Source: Acidobacteriota bacterium (lineage in GTDB: Bacteria; Acidobacteriota; Terriglobia; Bryobacterales; Bryobacteraceae). Taken from it: a DNA stretch of 32,683 bases. Shown one piece after another: positions 25,170 through 32,683 of the stretch. Both the position numbers and the translations under genes were made by a program. The DNA is taken from contig JAPKYX010000296.1 in NCBI GenBank assembly GCA_026394075.1, forward strand, positions 1 to 32,683. Direction: 5' to 3'. Numbering within the stretch: the stretch's first letter is position 1; each line of letters opens with the position of its first letter. Under the pieces are notes generated by a model. That model worked only from the letters and a program-made list of their open reading frames with translations. It did not search any database and was not told the DNA's origin.

Positions 25170-26588
25170 ATGGTCTGCGCTGTCATCGCTCTTCTGGCCC
25201 AACTGAACGCCGTCGATCGCCTGATCACCGAGGGCAACCGTCTGCAGTCGGACCAGCTGTTTCCGGAAGCGGACAGCGTCTACGGCGAAGCTATCCGCAA
25301 AGCCCAGGCATGGGGCAGTGAGACCCATTTTGTGGCTCTGGCCGCCAACAACCGAGGCGCGGTGCGTTACCGTGCGGGACAGTATGCCGACGCGTTGACC
25401 GACTATCAGAATGCGCACCGGATCTGGTTGCAGTTGGGGAGGGCGGGCGATGCCGCCAAAGCGGCTACGAACCTGGCGGAGCTCTATCATGCCCGGGGCG
25501 ACGATGCTGCCGCCTTGCGGTGGTCGGAACTGGCGCTCACCACCGGTGACACCTCCGTGGCGGCACTCACCATCCATGGCAACACGCTGCGTAGCGTGGG
25601 GCGGCTGCCGGAATCGCTGAAGGTACTGAATGCAGCGGTGGCGCGTGAATCAGGGGGACGCAACAAGCTGCTGAGTTTGCCGCTGGCCTACGCCCTGTTG
25701 GGCCGAGCCCAAACGCAGCTGTCGCTGGGACTGCTGGATGAGGCGGACCAGTCCGCGACCTGGGCCAAGGAGATCCTGGTTACGTTTCGCGGGCCGGATA
25801 GTCTCGCCGTCAGTCGTGTCCTGCTTCAGCAGGCACATATCGCCCGCCTCCGGGGCGATGCGAACCAAGCGGAGCGATGGTTGCGGGAGGTGCTGCGGGT
25901 TCAGCAACAGGGCTTGCCCGACGGGCATCCCCAGATGGCCCCGACCATGGTGGAGCTGGCCGAACTGCTGGCCGCCCGGCAGCGCTTTGCCGAGGCTGAG
26001 AAACTGGCGCAGCGGGCGGCGGTGCTGGTTCGCCAAGGATTGGGCGAGTCGCACCCGGACTATGCCGGCTTGCTTCTCTCCATGGCCGATCTCTACCGTG
26101 GCCAACGGAAGTTTGACGACGCCGAACGCTACTACCGCGACGCCATTACCCACGCCCGGACGGCGGGTATTGAGACGCAGGCCCGCTTTGCCAGCTATCT
26201 AAACAACTACGCGGCGCTGCTGGTGGATCAAGACCGCTTCTCCGAAGCGGAGCCGCTGTTCCGGCAAGCCTTGGCCCACCGGGAGCGCTTCCTTGGCGCG
26301 GCGCATTTCCAGAATGCGGAACTGCTGTTTAACCTGGCGGTGGTCACGATGGCCGGACGCCGTTGGACTGAAGCCGAGGCGTTGGTGGAACGCTCGCTGG
26401 CACTCAAGCAACAGGTGGTGGGGAATGAGCATGCCAGCTTGACCCCTTCGCTGAAGCTCTACGGGCAACTGCTGCTCAGGAACGGAAAGAAGAAGCGGGC
26501 CCAGGACGTGGCCCGCCTGTACGCAAAGATCGAAGCCGGGCAACCCGGCCGGGCGGTCAACTGGCAGTCGTTACGCTCCTTCCGCTGA
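25170..26588 (+). CDS. TPR-repeat protein
   Basis: A 472-residue protein made almost wholly of tetratricopeptide repeats, likely a helical protein-binding scaffold. Typical TPR segments include NNRGAVRYRAGQYADALTDY, TNLAELYHARGDDAAALRWS, VELAELLAARQRFAEAEKLA, LSMADLYRGQRKFDDAERYY and LNNYAALLVDQDRFSEAEPL. The later repeats have the longer 42-residue kinesin-light-chain-like spacing (GESHPDY, GNEHASL). The N-terminus (MVCAVIALLAQLNAVDR) is short and hydrophobic, and could be a weak signal peptide. It follows the ADOP gene by 114 bp without a visible terminator between them, so co-transcription is possible. No catalytic domain is seen. Confidence 0.85.
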   Translation: MVCAVIALLAQLNAVDRLITEGNRLQSDQLFPEADSVYGEAIRKAQAWGSETHFVALAANNRGAVRYRAGQYADALTDYQNAHRIWLQLGRAGDAAKAATNLAELYHARGDDAAALRWSELALTTGDTSVAALTIHGNTLRSVGRLPESLKVLNAAVARESGGRNKLLSLPLAYALLGRAQTQLSLGLLDEADQSATWAKEILVTFRGPDSLAVSRVLLQQAHIARLRGDANQAERWLREVLRVQQQGLPDGHPQMAPTMVELAELLAARQRFAEAEKLAQRAAVLVRQGLGESHPDYAGLLLSMADLYRGQRKFDDAERYYRDAITHARTAGIETQARFASYLNNYAALLVDQDRFSEAEPLFRQALAHRERFLGAAHFQNAELLFNLAVVTMAGRRWTEAEALVERSLALKQQVVGNEHASLTPSLKLYGQLLLRNGKKKRAQDVARLYAKIEAGQPGRAVNWQSLRSFR

Positions 26589-26610
26589 ACAGTCGGACCC
26601 AGAAAACAGA

Positions 26611-26650
26611 AACCGGCCCGGGGGTAGGAGGCGCCCCGGGCCGGTTTTTT
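26611..26650 (+). terminator. Rho-independent terminator after TPR gene
   Basis: A perfect 13-bp inverted repeat (26611-26623 with 26634-26646), GC-rich with a 10-nt loop, is followed by six T. It starts 22 bp after the TPR stop. An A-rich stretch before the first arm suggests some activity for the opposite-strand PEP-CTERM transcript as well. Confidence 0.93.
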
Positions 26651-26692
26651 GTGCGGACAGTTGGCCAAGAGGCGGTCTCGGCTGGCCCAGGC

Positions 26693-27292
26693 TTAGCGGG
26701 CGGACCGGCGGCGGATCAGGCCCAACCCGACGAGAGCACCACCCATCAGCGCCAGTGAAGCCGGTTCCGGCGTGGCCACCGAGGAGATTCCCGGCTGGGC
26801 GATGTTGGTGAAGACGAACTGATGATCGTTGTAGTCGACATCGCCCAGGTTCGGCAGGTCTTCAAAGGCGACGTAGGTGCCGGTCGGGATGCTGCCCTTG
26901 CCAGCGAAAGCGGCGGAGTAGACGTGGTTCTTTCCATCGGAGTTCAGCGCCGGGTTTGAGTACCAGGAGGAATTCGTGTTCTGAACGTAAAGCCGGAACA
27001 CCAGGGTGTCACCCGCGTTCACGTTGCCCAACACCAGGCTGTCGCCGTAGCTCGAGGCATGGTTGGTCAGCCCCAGGATGCCAGTGGAGACACCGTTCAC
27101 CAGCAAGCCAATCTGGCTGGTATAGCCCGCGTCAGTCGCAAAAAAGTAGGCCGTGACGGTGCCCGTGTGAGCGGCGGTGAAGGTGTTCGCCGGGGCCGGT
27201 GTACCGATGTTCGCGTACGGAATCGAACCCGCCGCGGCGGGGAAAGTGAGAGCCGCAACCAGTGCGCAGGCGGAAAATAGGGTGATTTTCAT
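26693..27292 (-). CDS. PEP-CTERM sorted exported protein
   Basis: A 199-residue exported protein. A signal peptide is seen at 1-22 (MKITLFSACALVAALTFPAA, cleavage near AAG). The C-terminus is a PEP-CTERM sorting signal: VATPEP near residue 173, a hydrophobic helix (ASLALMGGALVGLGLI) and a basic tail RRRSAR. Such proteins are processed by an exosortase and often go to the surface or to extracellular polymer. The middle region contains FEDLPNLGDVDYNDHQFVF, resembling the DUF4114 pattern with Asp residues suited to calcium binding. The start ATG 27290-27292 has GGAG about 11 bases upstream. No exosortase is in the window. It diverges from the LytS-type kinase gene. Confidence 0.88.
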   Translation of the reverse strand: MKITLFSACALVAALTFPAAAGSIPYANIGTPAPANTFTAAHTGTVTAYFFATDAGYTSQIGLLVNGVSTGILGLTNHASSYGDSLVLGNVNAGDTLVFRLYVQNTNSSWYSNPALNSDGKNHVYSAAFAGKGSIPTGTYVAFEDLPNLGDVDYNDHQFVFTNIAQPGISSVATPEPASLALMGGALVGLGLIRRRSAR

Positions 27293-27428
27293 TTGAACGT
27301 GTCTCCGGGAAATCTTGTTATTGGGTCAACCGGTAGTGGCCGGGTGCCCGTGATCTCGGCCGCTGGCGGCTGGTCACAAACCAAGAATAGAGTTGAGACA
27401 GCGGCGGCTCCATGAGGCGCCGGTCCTA

Positions 27429-27462
27429 CCTGGTTCCGGTACCGGCGTTTGGCCAAACCAGG
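27429..27462. promoter_or_regulatory. Palindrome cluster between divergent PEP-CTERM and kinase genes
   Basis: Two perfect palindromes lie one base apart: CCGGTACCGG (27436-27445) and GTTTGGCCAAAC (27447-27458). Both sit inside a 7-bp outer inverted repeat, 27429-27435 with 27456-27462. A further partial copy, GTTTGGCCA, lies at 27496-27504. The position in a divergent promoter region suggests operators, but the regulator is not known. Confidence 0.35.
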
Positions 27463-27574
27463 CCCGGATGCCACCACTCACCACGGAAATCCCCAGTTTG
27501 GCCACAATCGAGGGGCGAACCACCAAGAAAACCGTCACTGTAGTTGAAGACATTTTTCGGTTCCTGGCGTTTTT

Positions 27575-28774
27575 ATGAGGCCAACGCTGGCCCCAAGTGA
27601 AAATTCAGGGGAACTGGACCGGACGCCCGAAGCGTACTTAATGGGGCAGGGTGATCTCGGATTGGACTTGAGCCGGAACTATGAAACAGCCACAATGACG
27701 CCCGGCTTGCCGCGGTGGGCCAAGATCTGGCTCCTTTGGACACTGTTTGGGCTGATCACAGCAGTCCAAACGCATTACCGCGCCTCGATGGGTGAGAACC
27801 CGTTCACCTGGTGGCAGTCGGTGAGCGCGGAGGTTAGCTTTGCCTGGATATGGGCGGTGCTGACACCCATCGTGTTGAGTTTGGCCAGCCGTTTCCCCCT
27901 CAACCGGCCGCACTGGTGGCGCAACTTGGCGCTCCATCTGACGGCCGCGGTGGCGCTGGGGATCTTGAGCAAGGCGCTGTGGGATGCGACCATGCTGCCG
28001 TTGCTGTTCCCCACCAAGCGGCTGGAAACGCTGGATGCGGTGCTGCGGATGGCGCTGCTGTCGCTGGATTACGGCGTTCTGCAATACGGCATCGTGCTAC
28101 TTTCGCAAATCGCGCGCGACTATCTGCGACGTGCCGAACGCGACCGCCTGCGGGCGACGCAACTGGAAGTGGAACTGGCGCGCGCCCAACTGCAAGCCCT
28201 GAAGATGCAGTTGCATCCGCACTTTCTGTTCAACACCCTGAACACGATCAGCGAACTGGTTCATTCTGATCCCGGTACCGCCGAACGGATGGTGATCCGG
28301 TTGAGCGAATTCCTGCGGCTGACCCTGGATCACATGGGTATTCCGGAAGTGCCGTTGATGGTGGAGATCGACTTTCTGAAGCGGTACCTGGAAATTGAGC
28401 AGATCCGGTTTGAAGAGCGCCTGAAAGTGACCTGGGAAGTGGACGCGGCGGCACTGCACGGCCGGGTACCCAATCTGGTGTTGCAGCCCATCGTTGAGAA
28501 TGCGTTGAAGCATGGGCTCTCGCAGATATCAGGCGTCGGAACGCTGTTGATCCGCGCCAAATCCGGTGGCGGCCGGCTGTTGCTGAAAGTGATCGACAAC
28601 GGCCCCGGGGTGGCCCAGAAGGGCACCATCAAGATCAAGGAAGGGGTGGGCTTGGCCAACACGCGGCGGCGGCTGGACCAGGTCTATGGCGTGGATCACA
28701 TTCTGTCGTTTTCGAATGTGGCCACGGGTGGATTTGAAGTAACAATTGAGCTGCCGCTTCGTCTAAGCCCCTAG
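27575..28774 (+). CDS. LytS/YehU-type sensor histidine kinase
   Basis: A membrane histidine kinase of the His_kinase (PF06580) type, up to 399 residues. Four hydrophobic segments are seen at about 50-66, 86-105, 118-135 and 158-178. A short coiled coil follows (RDYLRRAERDRLRATQLEVE), then the phospho-acceptor motif MQLHPHFLFNTLNTISELVH, with H216 as the likely site. The ATPase domain has the N-box LVLQPIVENALKHG and the G-box VIDNGPGV, followed by GVGLANTRRRL. The first ATG (27575) gives the longest form; ATGs at 27641 (M23) and 27695 (M41) also precede the first membrane segment, and none has a clear Shine-Dalgarno. The signal is unknown. The partner LytTR regulator follows 32 bp downstream. 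Confidence 0.92.
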   Translation: MRPTLAPSENSGELDRTPEAYLMGQGDLGLDLSRNYETATMTPGLPRWAKIWLLWTLFGLITAVQTHYRASMGENPFTWWQSVSAEVSFAWIWAVLTPIVLSLASRFPLNRPHWWRNLALHLTAAVALGILSKALWDATMLPLLFPTKRLETLDAVLRMALLSLDYGVLQYGIVLLSQIARDYLRRAERDRLRATQLEVELARAQLQALKMQLHPHFLFNTLNTISELVHSDPGTAERMVIRLSEFLRLTLDHMGIPEVPLMVEIDFLKRYLEIEQIRFEERLKVTWEVDAAALHGRVPNLVLQPIVENALKHGLSQISGVGTLLIRAKSGGGRLLLKVIDNGPGVAQKGTIKIKEGVGLANTRRRLDQVYGVDHILSFSNVATGGFEVTIELPLRLSP

Positions 28775-28806
28775 CTTGGGGCGGGGATTTTGTTTTTGGG
28801 GTGTTT

Positions 28807-29538
28807 ATGCCGATCGAAACTTTGATTGTGGATGATGAGCGGATCGCCCGCCAACGGCTGCGGCGGCTGCTGGAGACGCAGTCCGATATTGCGGTGGCCG
28901 GAGAGTGCTCCAGCGGCGCGGAAGCGGCGGCGTTTCTCGACCAGCGTCCGGTGGATCTGGTGTTCCTGGATATTCAAATGCCGGAGATGGACGGCTTTGC
29001 GTTCCTGGAATCGCAGAGCGCCACCAAGATGCCCATGGTGGTGTTTGTCACCGCCCACGACGTCCACGCCGTGCGGGCCTTTGAGGTAAGTGCGCTGGAC
29101 TATCTGTTGAAGCCCTTCGACCAGGAGCGGCTGGACCGTTGCCTGAACCGCGTGCGGAGCCATCACGACCTACAGCGCACATCCGGCAACTCGACCTCCG
29201 GCAAAGCCCGGCCCAACCGGCTGGCGGTCCGATCCTCGGGCAAAGTCTTCTTCGTGAAGATGGAAGACATTGACTGGGTGGAGGCGGCCGATAACTACGT
29301 GGTGCTCCACTTAGGGCACGAGACGCACATCCTGCGGGAAACGATGAACTCCATTCAGGAGCGGCTGAACCCGCAGAAGTTTATCCGCGTCCACCGCTCG
29401 CGCATCGTCAATGTGGAACGCATCAAGGAACTGCAGCCGTGGTTCCACGGAGAGTATCTGATCGTGCTGAACGACGGCACCCAACTCACGCTGTCACGCA
29501 GCTACCGGGAGCGGCTGATGGAGTTCATGAGCGCGTAG
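28807..29538 (+). CDS. LytTR-family response regulator
   Basis: A 243-residue response regulator. The receiver domain (1-120) has acidic residues D9, D10 and E11, phospho-acceptor D55 (VFLDIQMPEMDG), T82 and K102 (YLLKPFDQERL). The LytTR DNA-binding domain (about 140-243) shows NRLAVRSSGKVFFVKMEDID, then WVEAADNYVVLHLG, FIRVHRSRIVNVERI and LTLSRSYRERL. LytTR domains bind direct repeats near promoters of cell-wall, exopolysaccharide or secretion genes. I choose ATG 28807, with GGGG about eight bases upstream; the GTG at 28801 would add two residues. A weak GCCCC/GGGGC hairpin spans the kinase stop (28767-28782). Confidence 0.92.
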   Translation: MPIETLIVDDERIARQRLRRLLETQSDIAVAGECSSGAEAAAFLDQRPVDLVFLDIQMPEMDGFAFLESQSATKMPMVVFVTAHDVHAVRAFEVSALDYLLKPFDQERLDRCLNRVRSHHDLQRTSGNSTSGKARPNRLAVRSSGKVFFVKMEDIDWVEAADNYVVLHLGHETHILRETMNSIQERLNPQKFIRVHRSRIVNVERIKELQPWFHGEYLIVLNDGTQLTLSRSYRERLMEFMSA

Positions 29539-29554
29539 TTCGGCGAGGCCTGGT

Positions 29555-29690
29555 GTGGCGCAGGCTGTCAGCCTGCAGCGGGACTTTAGTCCCGCCAGTT
29601 CACCGCGGACACCTCAGACTATAGCCTTTTCAGCTTCCCCGCGCCCCGAGGCGGAATGAATTCCGCCTGCAGGCTGACAGCCTGCGCCAC
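29555..29690. mobile_element. MITE/REPIN-like element with 24-bp inverted termini
   Basis: The ends 29555-29578 and 29667-29690 are perfect 24-bp reverse complements. Each contains an inner near-palindrome (CAGGCTG, one base, CAGCCTG). Inside the left end is a second hairpin, 29578-29595 (GCGGGACT, TT, AGTCCCGC). Inside the right end is a third, 29649-29668 (AGGCGGAAT, GA, ATTCCGCCT). The ~50-bp centre has no coding frame. This layout fits a non-autonomous element moved by a REP-type transposase acting elsewhere. It lies between convergent genes. No second copy is seen in this window. Confidence 0.75.
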
Positions 29691-29732
29691 CATGCAACCA
29701 CTGGGGTTTCGGACGCAGTGCACAAATCTGAA

Positions 29733-30314
29733 CTAACTTCCGGCACCGGCCGTTTTCGGCCGCGCCGCCGCCAGCGCGGTCTTAACGTTGTTCTGATTGA
29801 CCAGTTGCAGGATCTTCGTATCGTAATCGGGGGCCGTGGCATACGGCGGCTGACCGTCGGCACCCTTCATGTCGGCCAGCAACTGCGGCAGGTTCTTATG
29901 TTCCTGGTAGCGCGCGAAGCGTGGCGCAAAGTACTTACCTTTCACCAGCAGGTTGGCGTAGGCGGTGAAGGCATCGGCCAGAGTAGGAAACGCCGCGAAC
30001 TGATCGACCATCATCACCTTCTGCTTGCCCCCGGTGCTGGGTTCCACGCTGCGGATCTCCTTGCCACTGGCCCGGACCCGGTCCAACTGCTGGGGAGTCA
30101 GAAACTCGGTGGTCAGCACTGGCGTCGAAGGTTGCCCCGCGCGCGCCTTGATGCCGAATGGATTGTTGCCGGGCGCTTTTTCGAGCCAGGCCGATTCGAG
30201 AATGCACTGGGCCGTGCAGAGTTCAGCGGGTACGCCGGTGGCGGCCTCGGTGGCGACGGCGGCGGCGGCAATGCGGGCCAGATTGGCGGTTCGTTGTTCC
30301 GGTGTCAGCGGCAT
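29733..30314 (-). CDS. Glucosaminidase-domain peptidoglycan hydrolase (FlgJ-like)
   Basis: A 193-residue protein with a Mannosyl-glycoprotein endo-beta-N-acetylglucosaminidase domain (PF01832), as in FlgJ and many endolysins. Seen: CTAQCILESAWLEKAPGNN with E40 as the likely catalytic acid, then NPFGIKA, the aromatic run DQFAAFPTLADAFTAYANLL, and PPYATAPDYDTKILQLVNQN. No signal peptide is present: the N-terminus MPLTPEQRTANLARIAAAAV is hydrophilic then mildly hydrophobic. It may therefore be exported by another route, act at lysis, or derive from a phage. No phage or flagellar gene is adjacent. The C-terminal tail is Ala/Lys-rich (AAARPKTAGAGS). It lies 43 bp from the repeat element. Confidence 0.85.
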   Translation of the reverse strand: MPLTPEQRTANLARIAAAAVATEAATGVPAELCTAQCILESAWLEKAPGNNPFGIKARAGQPSTPVLTTEFLTPQQLDRVRASGKEIRSVEPSTGGKQKVMMVDQFAAFPTLADAFTAYANLLVKGKYFAPRFARYQEHKNLPQLLADMKGADGQPPYATAPDYDTKILQLVNQNNVKTALAAARPKTAGAGS

Positions 30315-30371
30315 GTAAGAACTATAGTCTGCATTGCGCCGCGTGCCAACACTTTTCTGGAGACCGGTGTC

Positions 30372-31847
30372 TTACGCGGTCGCGGATCCCGGAGGTAGGC
30401 CGGCGAGATGCCGCGCCAATTCCTTCTTGGCTTCCAGGTTGGACTGCCGCGCGATCTGGATGCGTTGCGCTTGCGGGCTGCCCGCGCCGTGCATCGATTC
30501 GGTGAGATACCCCACCGCATTGCGGCCCAGCGTCATGTTCTCGATCAACCGGAAGACGCGCGCGCGGTCCTCGGCCGAGGCTCCATCGCGGCCCTGCAGG
30601 AACTTGCGCAACCGGTCGCCGGTGACGGGATTCGCAAAGTCTTTCTCGGAAGGCAGTGTCGCCACCAGGCCGCCCGCCAGGTCCTGCGCCAGCCGCCCCA
30701 GCTCATACGGGAAGCGCGTGACGTTTTGCTTGCAGACGTTGGCCAGCAGGTCATTGGGCTGATAGTTACCCGCCGCCGTGCGCTCTGATTCGTGGGAGGC
30801 GGCCATGCCGGTGCCGTAGATGGTCTCGTTGAGGTGAGTCATCTCCACCAGCTTGTCGCGGACGTGGCTGACCGCGCCCACGCCATTGAAATCCGCCGCT
30901 AGCGCCGCCGCACCAATCAGCACATCGCCCACGCCGGTCTTGCATACGTAGGAACGGCGGTGATAGGACGTGAACCGCTCCACCAGCATGGCGGCGAAGG
31001 CCGTTTCGCCATCCATGAAGATCAGTTCGTTGGGCACAAACACGTCATCGATCAGGATCATCGCTTCCTGGCCGGAATACTGCGCATTGCCCTGGTCGAT
31101 CTCGCCACCTTCGAGCGCGCGCGTATCGCAGGACTGGCGGCCATAGATGTAGGTGAGCCCCGGGTGGTCCACCGGAATCGCGGCCACCACGGCATAGTCA
31201 CGGTCAACCGGGCGGAGCCGCATGGTGGGCATCACGATCAGCCAGTGTGAGTTCAAGCAGCCAGTCTGGTGCATTTTCGCCCCACGGATGACGACACCAT
31301 CCGGGCGGCGTTCGACGATGCGGGTGAACATGTCAGGCTCGGATTGATCCGCCGGGCCTTTGCTGCGGTCGCCTTTGGGGTCGGTCATGGCGCCGCCGAT
31401 GACGTAGTTGGCTTCCTGCATGCGGATGACGAAGTCGCGGAAACGGGTGTGGTAACCCGTCCCATGCGCCAGGTCCATTTCGTGCGTCACCGAAAAGAGC
31501 GAATTGATCGCGTCCATCCCGACGCAGCGCTGGAAGCAAGTGCCGGTGAGTTGCCCCAGGCGGCGCTGCATGCGGTTTTGATCGACCACATCGGCGACAC
31601 TTTCGGTGACATGCAGGAAGCGATTGACCCGCCGGCCGGAGAGGCTGGACCAGGCGCTGGCCAATTCCGGGTTCTCCTGGGCCAGGTCAAACGTGCGGGC
31701 GACGGCGTTGATCGAAGGGCGAATGACGGGATGGTCCACCGGCTCCGCGATCCGCTCCCCCATGAAGTAGACCTCCAGGTTGCGTCCGCGGAGGCTGGCG
31801 ATGTACTCCGCGCCGCTCGAGATGGTGGTGGGCGGGGCTGCCGTCAT
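30372..31847 (-). CDS. abfD: 4-hydroxybutyryl-CoA dehydratase / vinylacetyl-CoA delta-isomerase-like protein
   Basis: A 491-residue member of the HpaB/AbfD flavoprotein family. It is much closer to AbfD, which dehydrates 4-hydroxybutyryl-CoA to crotonyl-CoA using FAD and a [4Fe-4S] cluster, than to 4-hydroxyphenylacetate hydroxylase. Cluster-ligand residues are present: C104 and C108 (CFQRCVGMDA), H296 and C302 (YHRRSYVCKTGVGD). The catalytic Y300 and E450 (TESMHGAGSPQAQR), plus GAMTDPKGDRS, GAKMHQTG and NVCKQNVTRFPYE, are also AbfD-like. H296 to C302 is six residues, while I recall seven in the Clostridium enzyme. The start ATG 31845-31847 is fixed by AAGGAG at 31855-31860, seven bases upstream. 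No CoA-transferase or 4-hydroxybutyrate dehydrogenase is adjacent, so the pathway (GABA or 4-hydroxybutyrate use) is inferred. Confidence 0.88.
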   Translation of the reverse strand: MTAAPPTTISSGAEYIASLRGRNLEVYFMGERIAEPVDHPVIRPSINAVARTFDLAQENPELASAWSSLSGRRVNRFLHVTESVADVVDQNRMQRRLGQLTGTCFQRCVGMDAINSLFSVTHEMDLAHGTGYHTRFRDFVIRMQEANYVIGGAMTDPKGDRSKGPADQSEPDMFTRIVERRPDGVVIRGAKMHQTGCLNSHWLIVMPTMRLRPVDRDYAVVAAIPVDHPGLTYIYGRQSCDTRALEGGEIDQGNAQYSGQEAMILIDDVFVPNELIFMDGETAFAAMLVERFTSYHRRSYVCKTGVGDVLIGAAALAADFNGVGAVSHVRDKLVEMTHLNETIYGTGMAASHESERTAAGNYQPNDLLANVCKQNVTRFPYELGRLAQDLAGGLVATLPSEKDFANPVTGDRLRKFLQGRDGASAEDRARVFRLIENMTLGRNAVGYLTESMHGAGSPQAQRIQIARQSNLEAKKELARHLAGLPPGSATA

Positions 31848-31907
31848 AGATTGTCTCCTTGTCGCTGGTGGGTGAATGAGCCGATTGTACAGCCCCACTA
31901 CCAGCGG

Positions 31908-32683
31908 TTATTGGACCAGTTCGCCGGCCAGCGCGGCCGGACCCGCCCGGGTGACCATCACGCGGCGGTACTCGCCCGCCAGTTCGCCGGGCGCGGCGAA
32001 GGTGATCGTCTTCAATTGCGTGGTCTTGCCCAGCCACTGGTTGGTGGCCTTGTTGAAGCCTTCCACCATCACCTCTTCGGTGCGGCCCACGTGACGGGCG
32101 TTACGGCGGATCTGGATGGCCCGTTGGTGCTCCTGGACCATCAGCAGGCGACGGGACTTTTCTTCCTCGGTGATATGGTCTTCCAGGGCCAGCGCCGGAG
32201 TATTGGGGCGCTTGGAGTACTTGAACGCGAAAATGGCGTCGTACTCAACTTCTGACAGCAGGCTGAGCGTGTCCTGCAGGTCCTGCTCGGTTTCGCCAGG
32301 GAAGCCCACAATGATGTCGGACGTGAGCGTGAGTTCGCGGCGGGTCGACTTCATCCAATCAATACGGCGTAGATACTCATCTCGCGTGTACTGCCGTTGC
32401 ATCGCCTTCAGCACCGCGGTCGAGCCGGACTGGACGGGCAGATGGACGTGGTTGCACAGCACGGGGTTCTCGTCGATGGCGTCGACAATATCCCGCACAA
32501 AATCCCGCGGGTGCGACGTCATGAAGCGCACACGGCGAATGCCGGGGACTTGGCCGACGCGGCGGAGCAGTTCGGCAAAATCTGAACCCAGGGGCCGCGA
32601 CGGGTCAGAATCCGGTGCCCGGAAGCTGTTCACGTTCTGGCCCAGCAGCTGAATTTCGGTGTAGCCAGCCGCTGATAGCTTGG
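31908..32683 (-). CDS. miaB: tRNA-2-methylthio-N6-dimethylallyladenosine synthase, N-terminus beyond window
   Basis: The C-terminal 258 residues of a methylthiotransferase of the MiaB type, which adds the ms2 group to i6A37 in tRNAs reading UNN codons. The frame runs off the right edge. Visible: YTEIQLLGQNVNSFRAP at the edge, RFMTSHPRDF, HVHLPVQSGSTAVLKAMQR, YTRDEYLRRI, LTSDIIVGFPGETEQDLQDT and YDAIFAFKYSKRPNTPA, all typical of the radical-SAM barrel of MiaB. A C-terminal TRAM domain follows (GRTEEVMVEGFNK to AGEL). The CxxxCxxC cluster motif and the UPF0004 domain must lie outside the window. The abfD-like gene starts 60 bp downstream with its own Shine-Dalgarno sequence. Confidence 0.92.
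   Translation of the reverse strand, partial: KLSAAGYTEIQLLGQNVNSFRAPDSDPSRPLGSDFAELLRRVGQVPGIRRVRFMTSHPRDFVRDIVDAIDENPVLCNHVHLPVQSGSTAVLKAMQRQYTRDEYLRRIDWMKSTRRELTLTSDIIVGFPGETEQDLQDTLSLLSEVEYDAIFAFKYSKRPNTPALALEDHITEEEKSRRLLMVQEHQRAIQIRRNARHVGRTEEVMVEGFNKATNQWLGKTTQLKTITFAAPGELAGEYRRVMVTRAGPAALAGELVQ

Noticed and set aside
31269-32255. Plus-strand 328-residue open frame
   Set aside because: Spans two clear minus-strand genes (AbfD-like and miaB) as an antisense shadow.

Overview
This is a GC-rich, densely coded bacterial chromosome segment. The gene families point to Acidobacteriota, probably the Bryobacter/Solibacter side. They include a duplicated FtsX/MacB-type orphan permease (ADOP family), a DUF1549/DUF1553 plus DUF1501 secreted pair, a PEP-CTERM protein, a LytS/LytTR pair and a hairpin-rich dispersed-repeat element of the kind seen in those genomes. 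The assignment is inferred from gene content; no rRNA or other marker is present.

Layout. 1-1287 (-): 5' part of a TIR-NB-ARC (STAND) protein cut by the window edge. 1413-6412 (-): a tight housekeeping cluster read as APC permease, folD, coaE, HtrA-like protease, then a secreted sugar-isomerase-like TIM barrel. The last gene carries an in-frame stop and a 27-bp tandem duplication. 6491-9493: acylphosphatase (+), a secreted hypothetical protein (-), an aldo/keto reductase and a secreted BsuPI-like protein (+). 9499-11136 (-): ABC-F ATPase. 11327-15168 (+): DUF1549/DUF1553 protein with a CXXCH motif, DUF1501 Tat-type protein and DUF3224 protein, closed by a nested hairpin terminator.

15303-17793 (-): mobA, an MlaF-like ATPase with an altered signature loop, an ECF sigma factor and a zinc-finger anti-sigma factor. 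17897-20445 (+): a cell-wall pair, lytic transglycosylase and AMIN/Amidase_3 N-acetylmuramoyl-alanine amidase, coupled by a TAATG junction. 20464-21477 (-): response regulator-GGDEF diguanylate cyclase. 21792-22463 (+): clpP with an unusual repeated N-terminus and a strong terminator. 22626-26588 (+): ADOP permease and TPR protein, again with a strong terminator. 26693-27292 (-): PEP-CTERM protein. 27575-29538 (+): LytS-type kinase and LytTR regulator. 29555-29690: a 136-bp inverted-repeat element. 29733-32683 (-): glucosaminidase, a 4-hydroxybutyryl-CoA dehydratase-like protein (AbfD type) and the 3' part of miaB.

No rRNA, tRNA, CRISPR array, integrase or transposase was recognised. I do not see a complete new multi-gene system. 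The items most worth a second look are the truncated TIR-NB-ARC protein, the broken TIM-barrel gene, the AbfD-like dehydratase with a shifted cluster-ligand spacing, the 29555-29690 repeat element, and the MlaF-like ATPase with no permease beside it.
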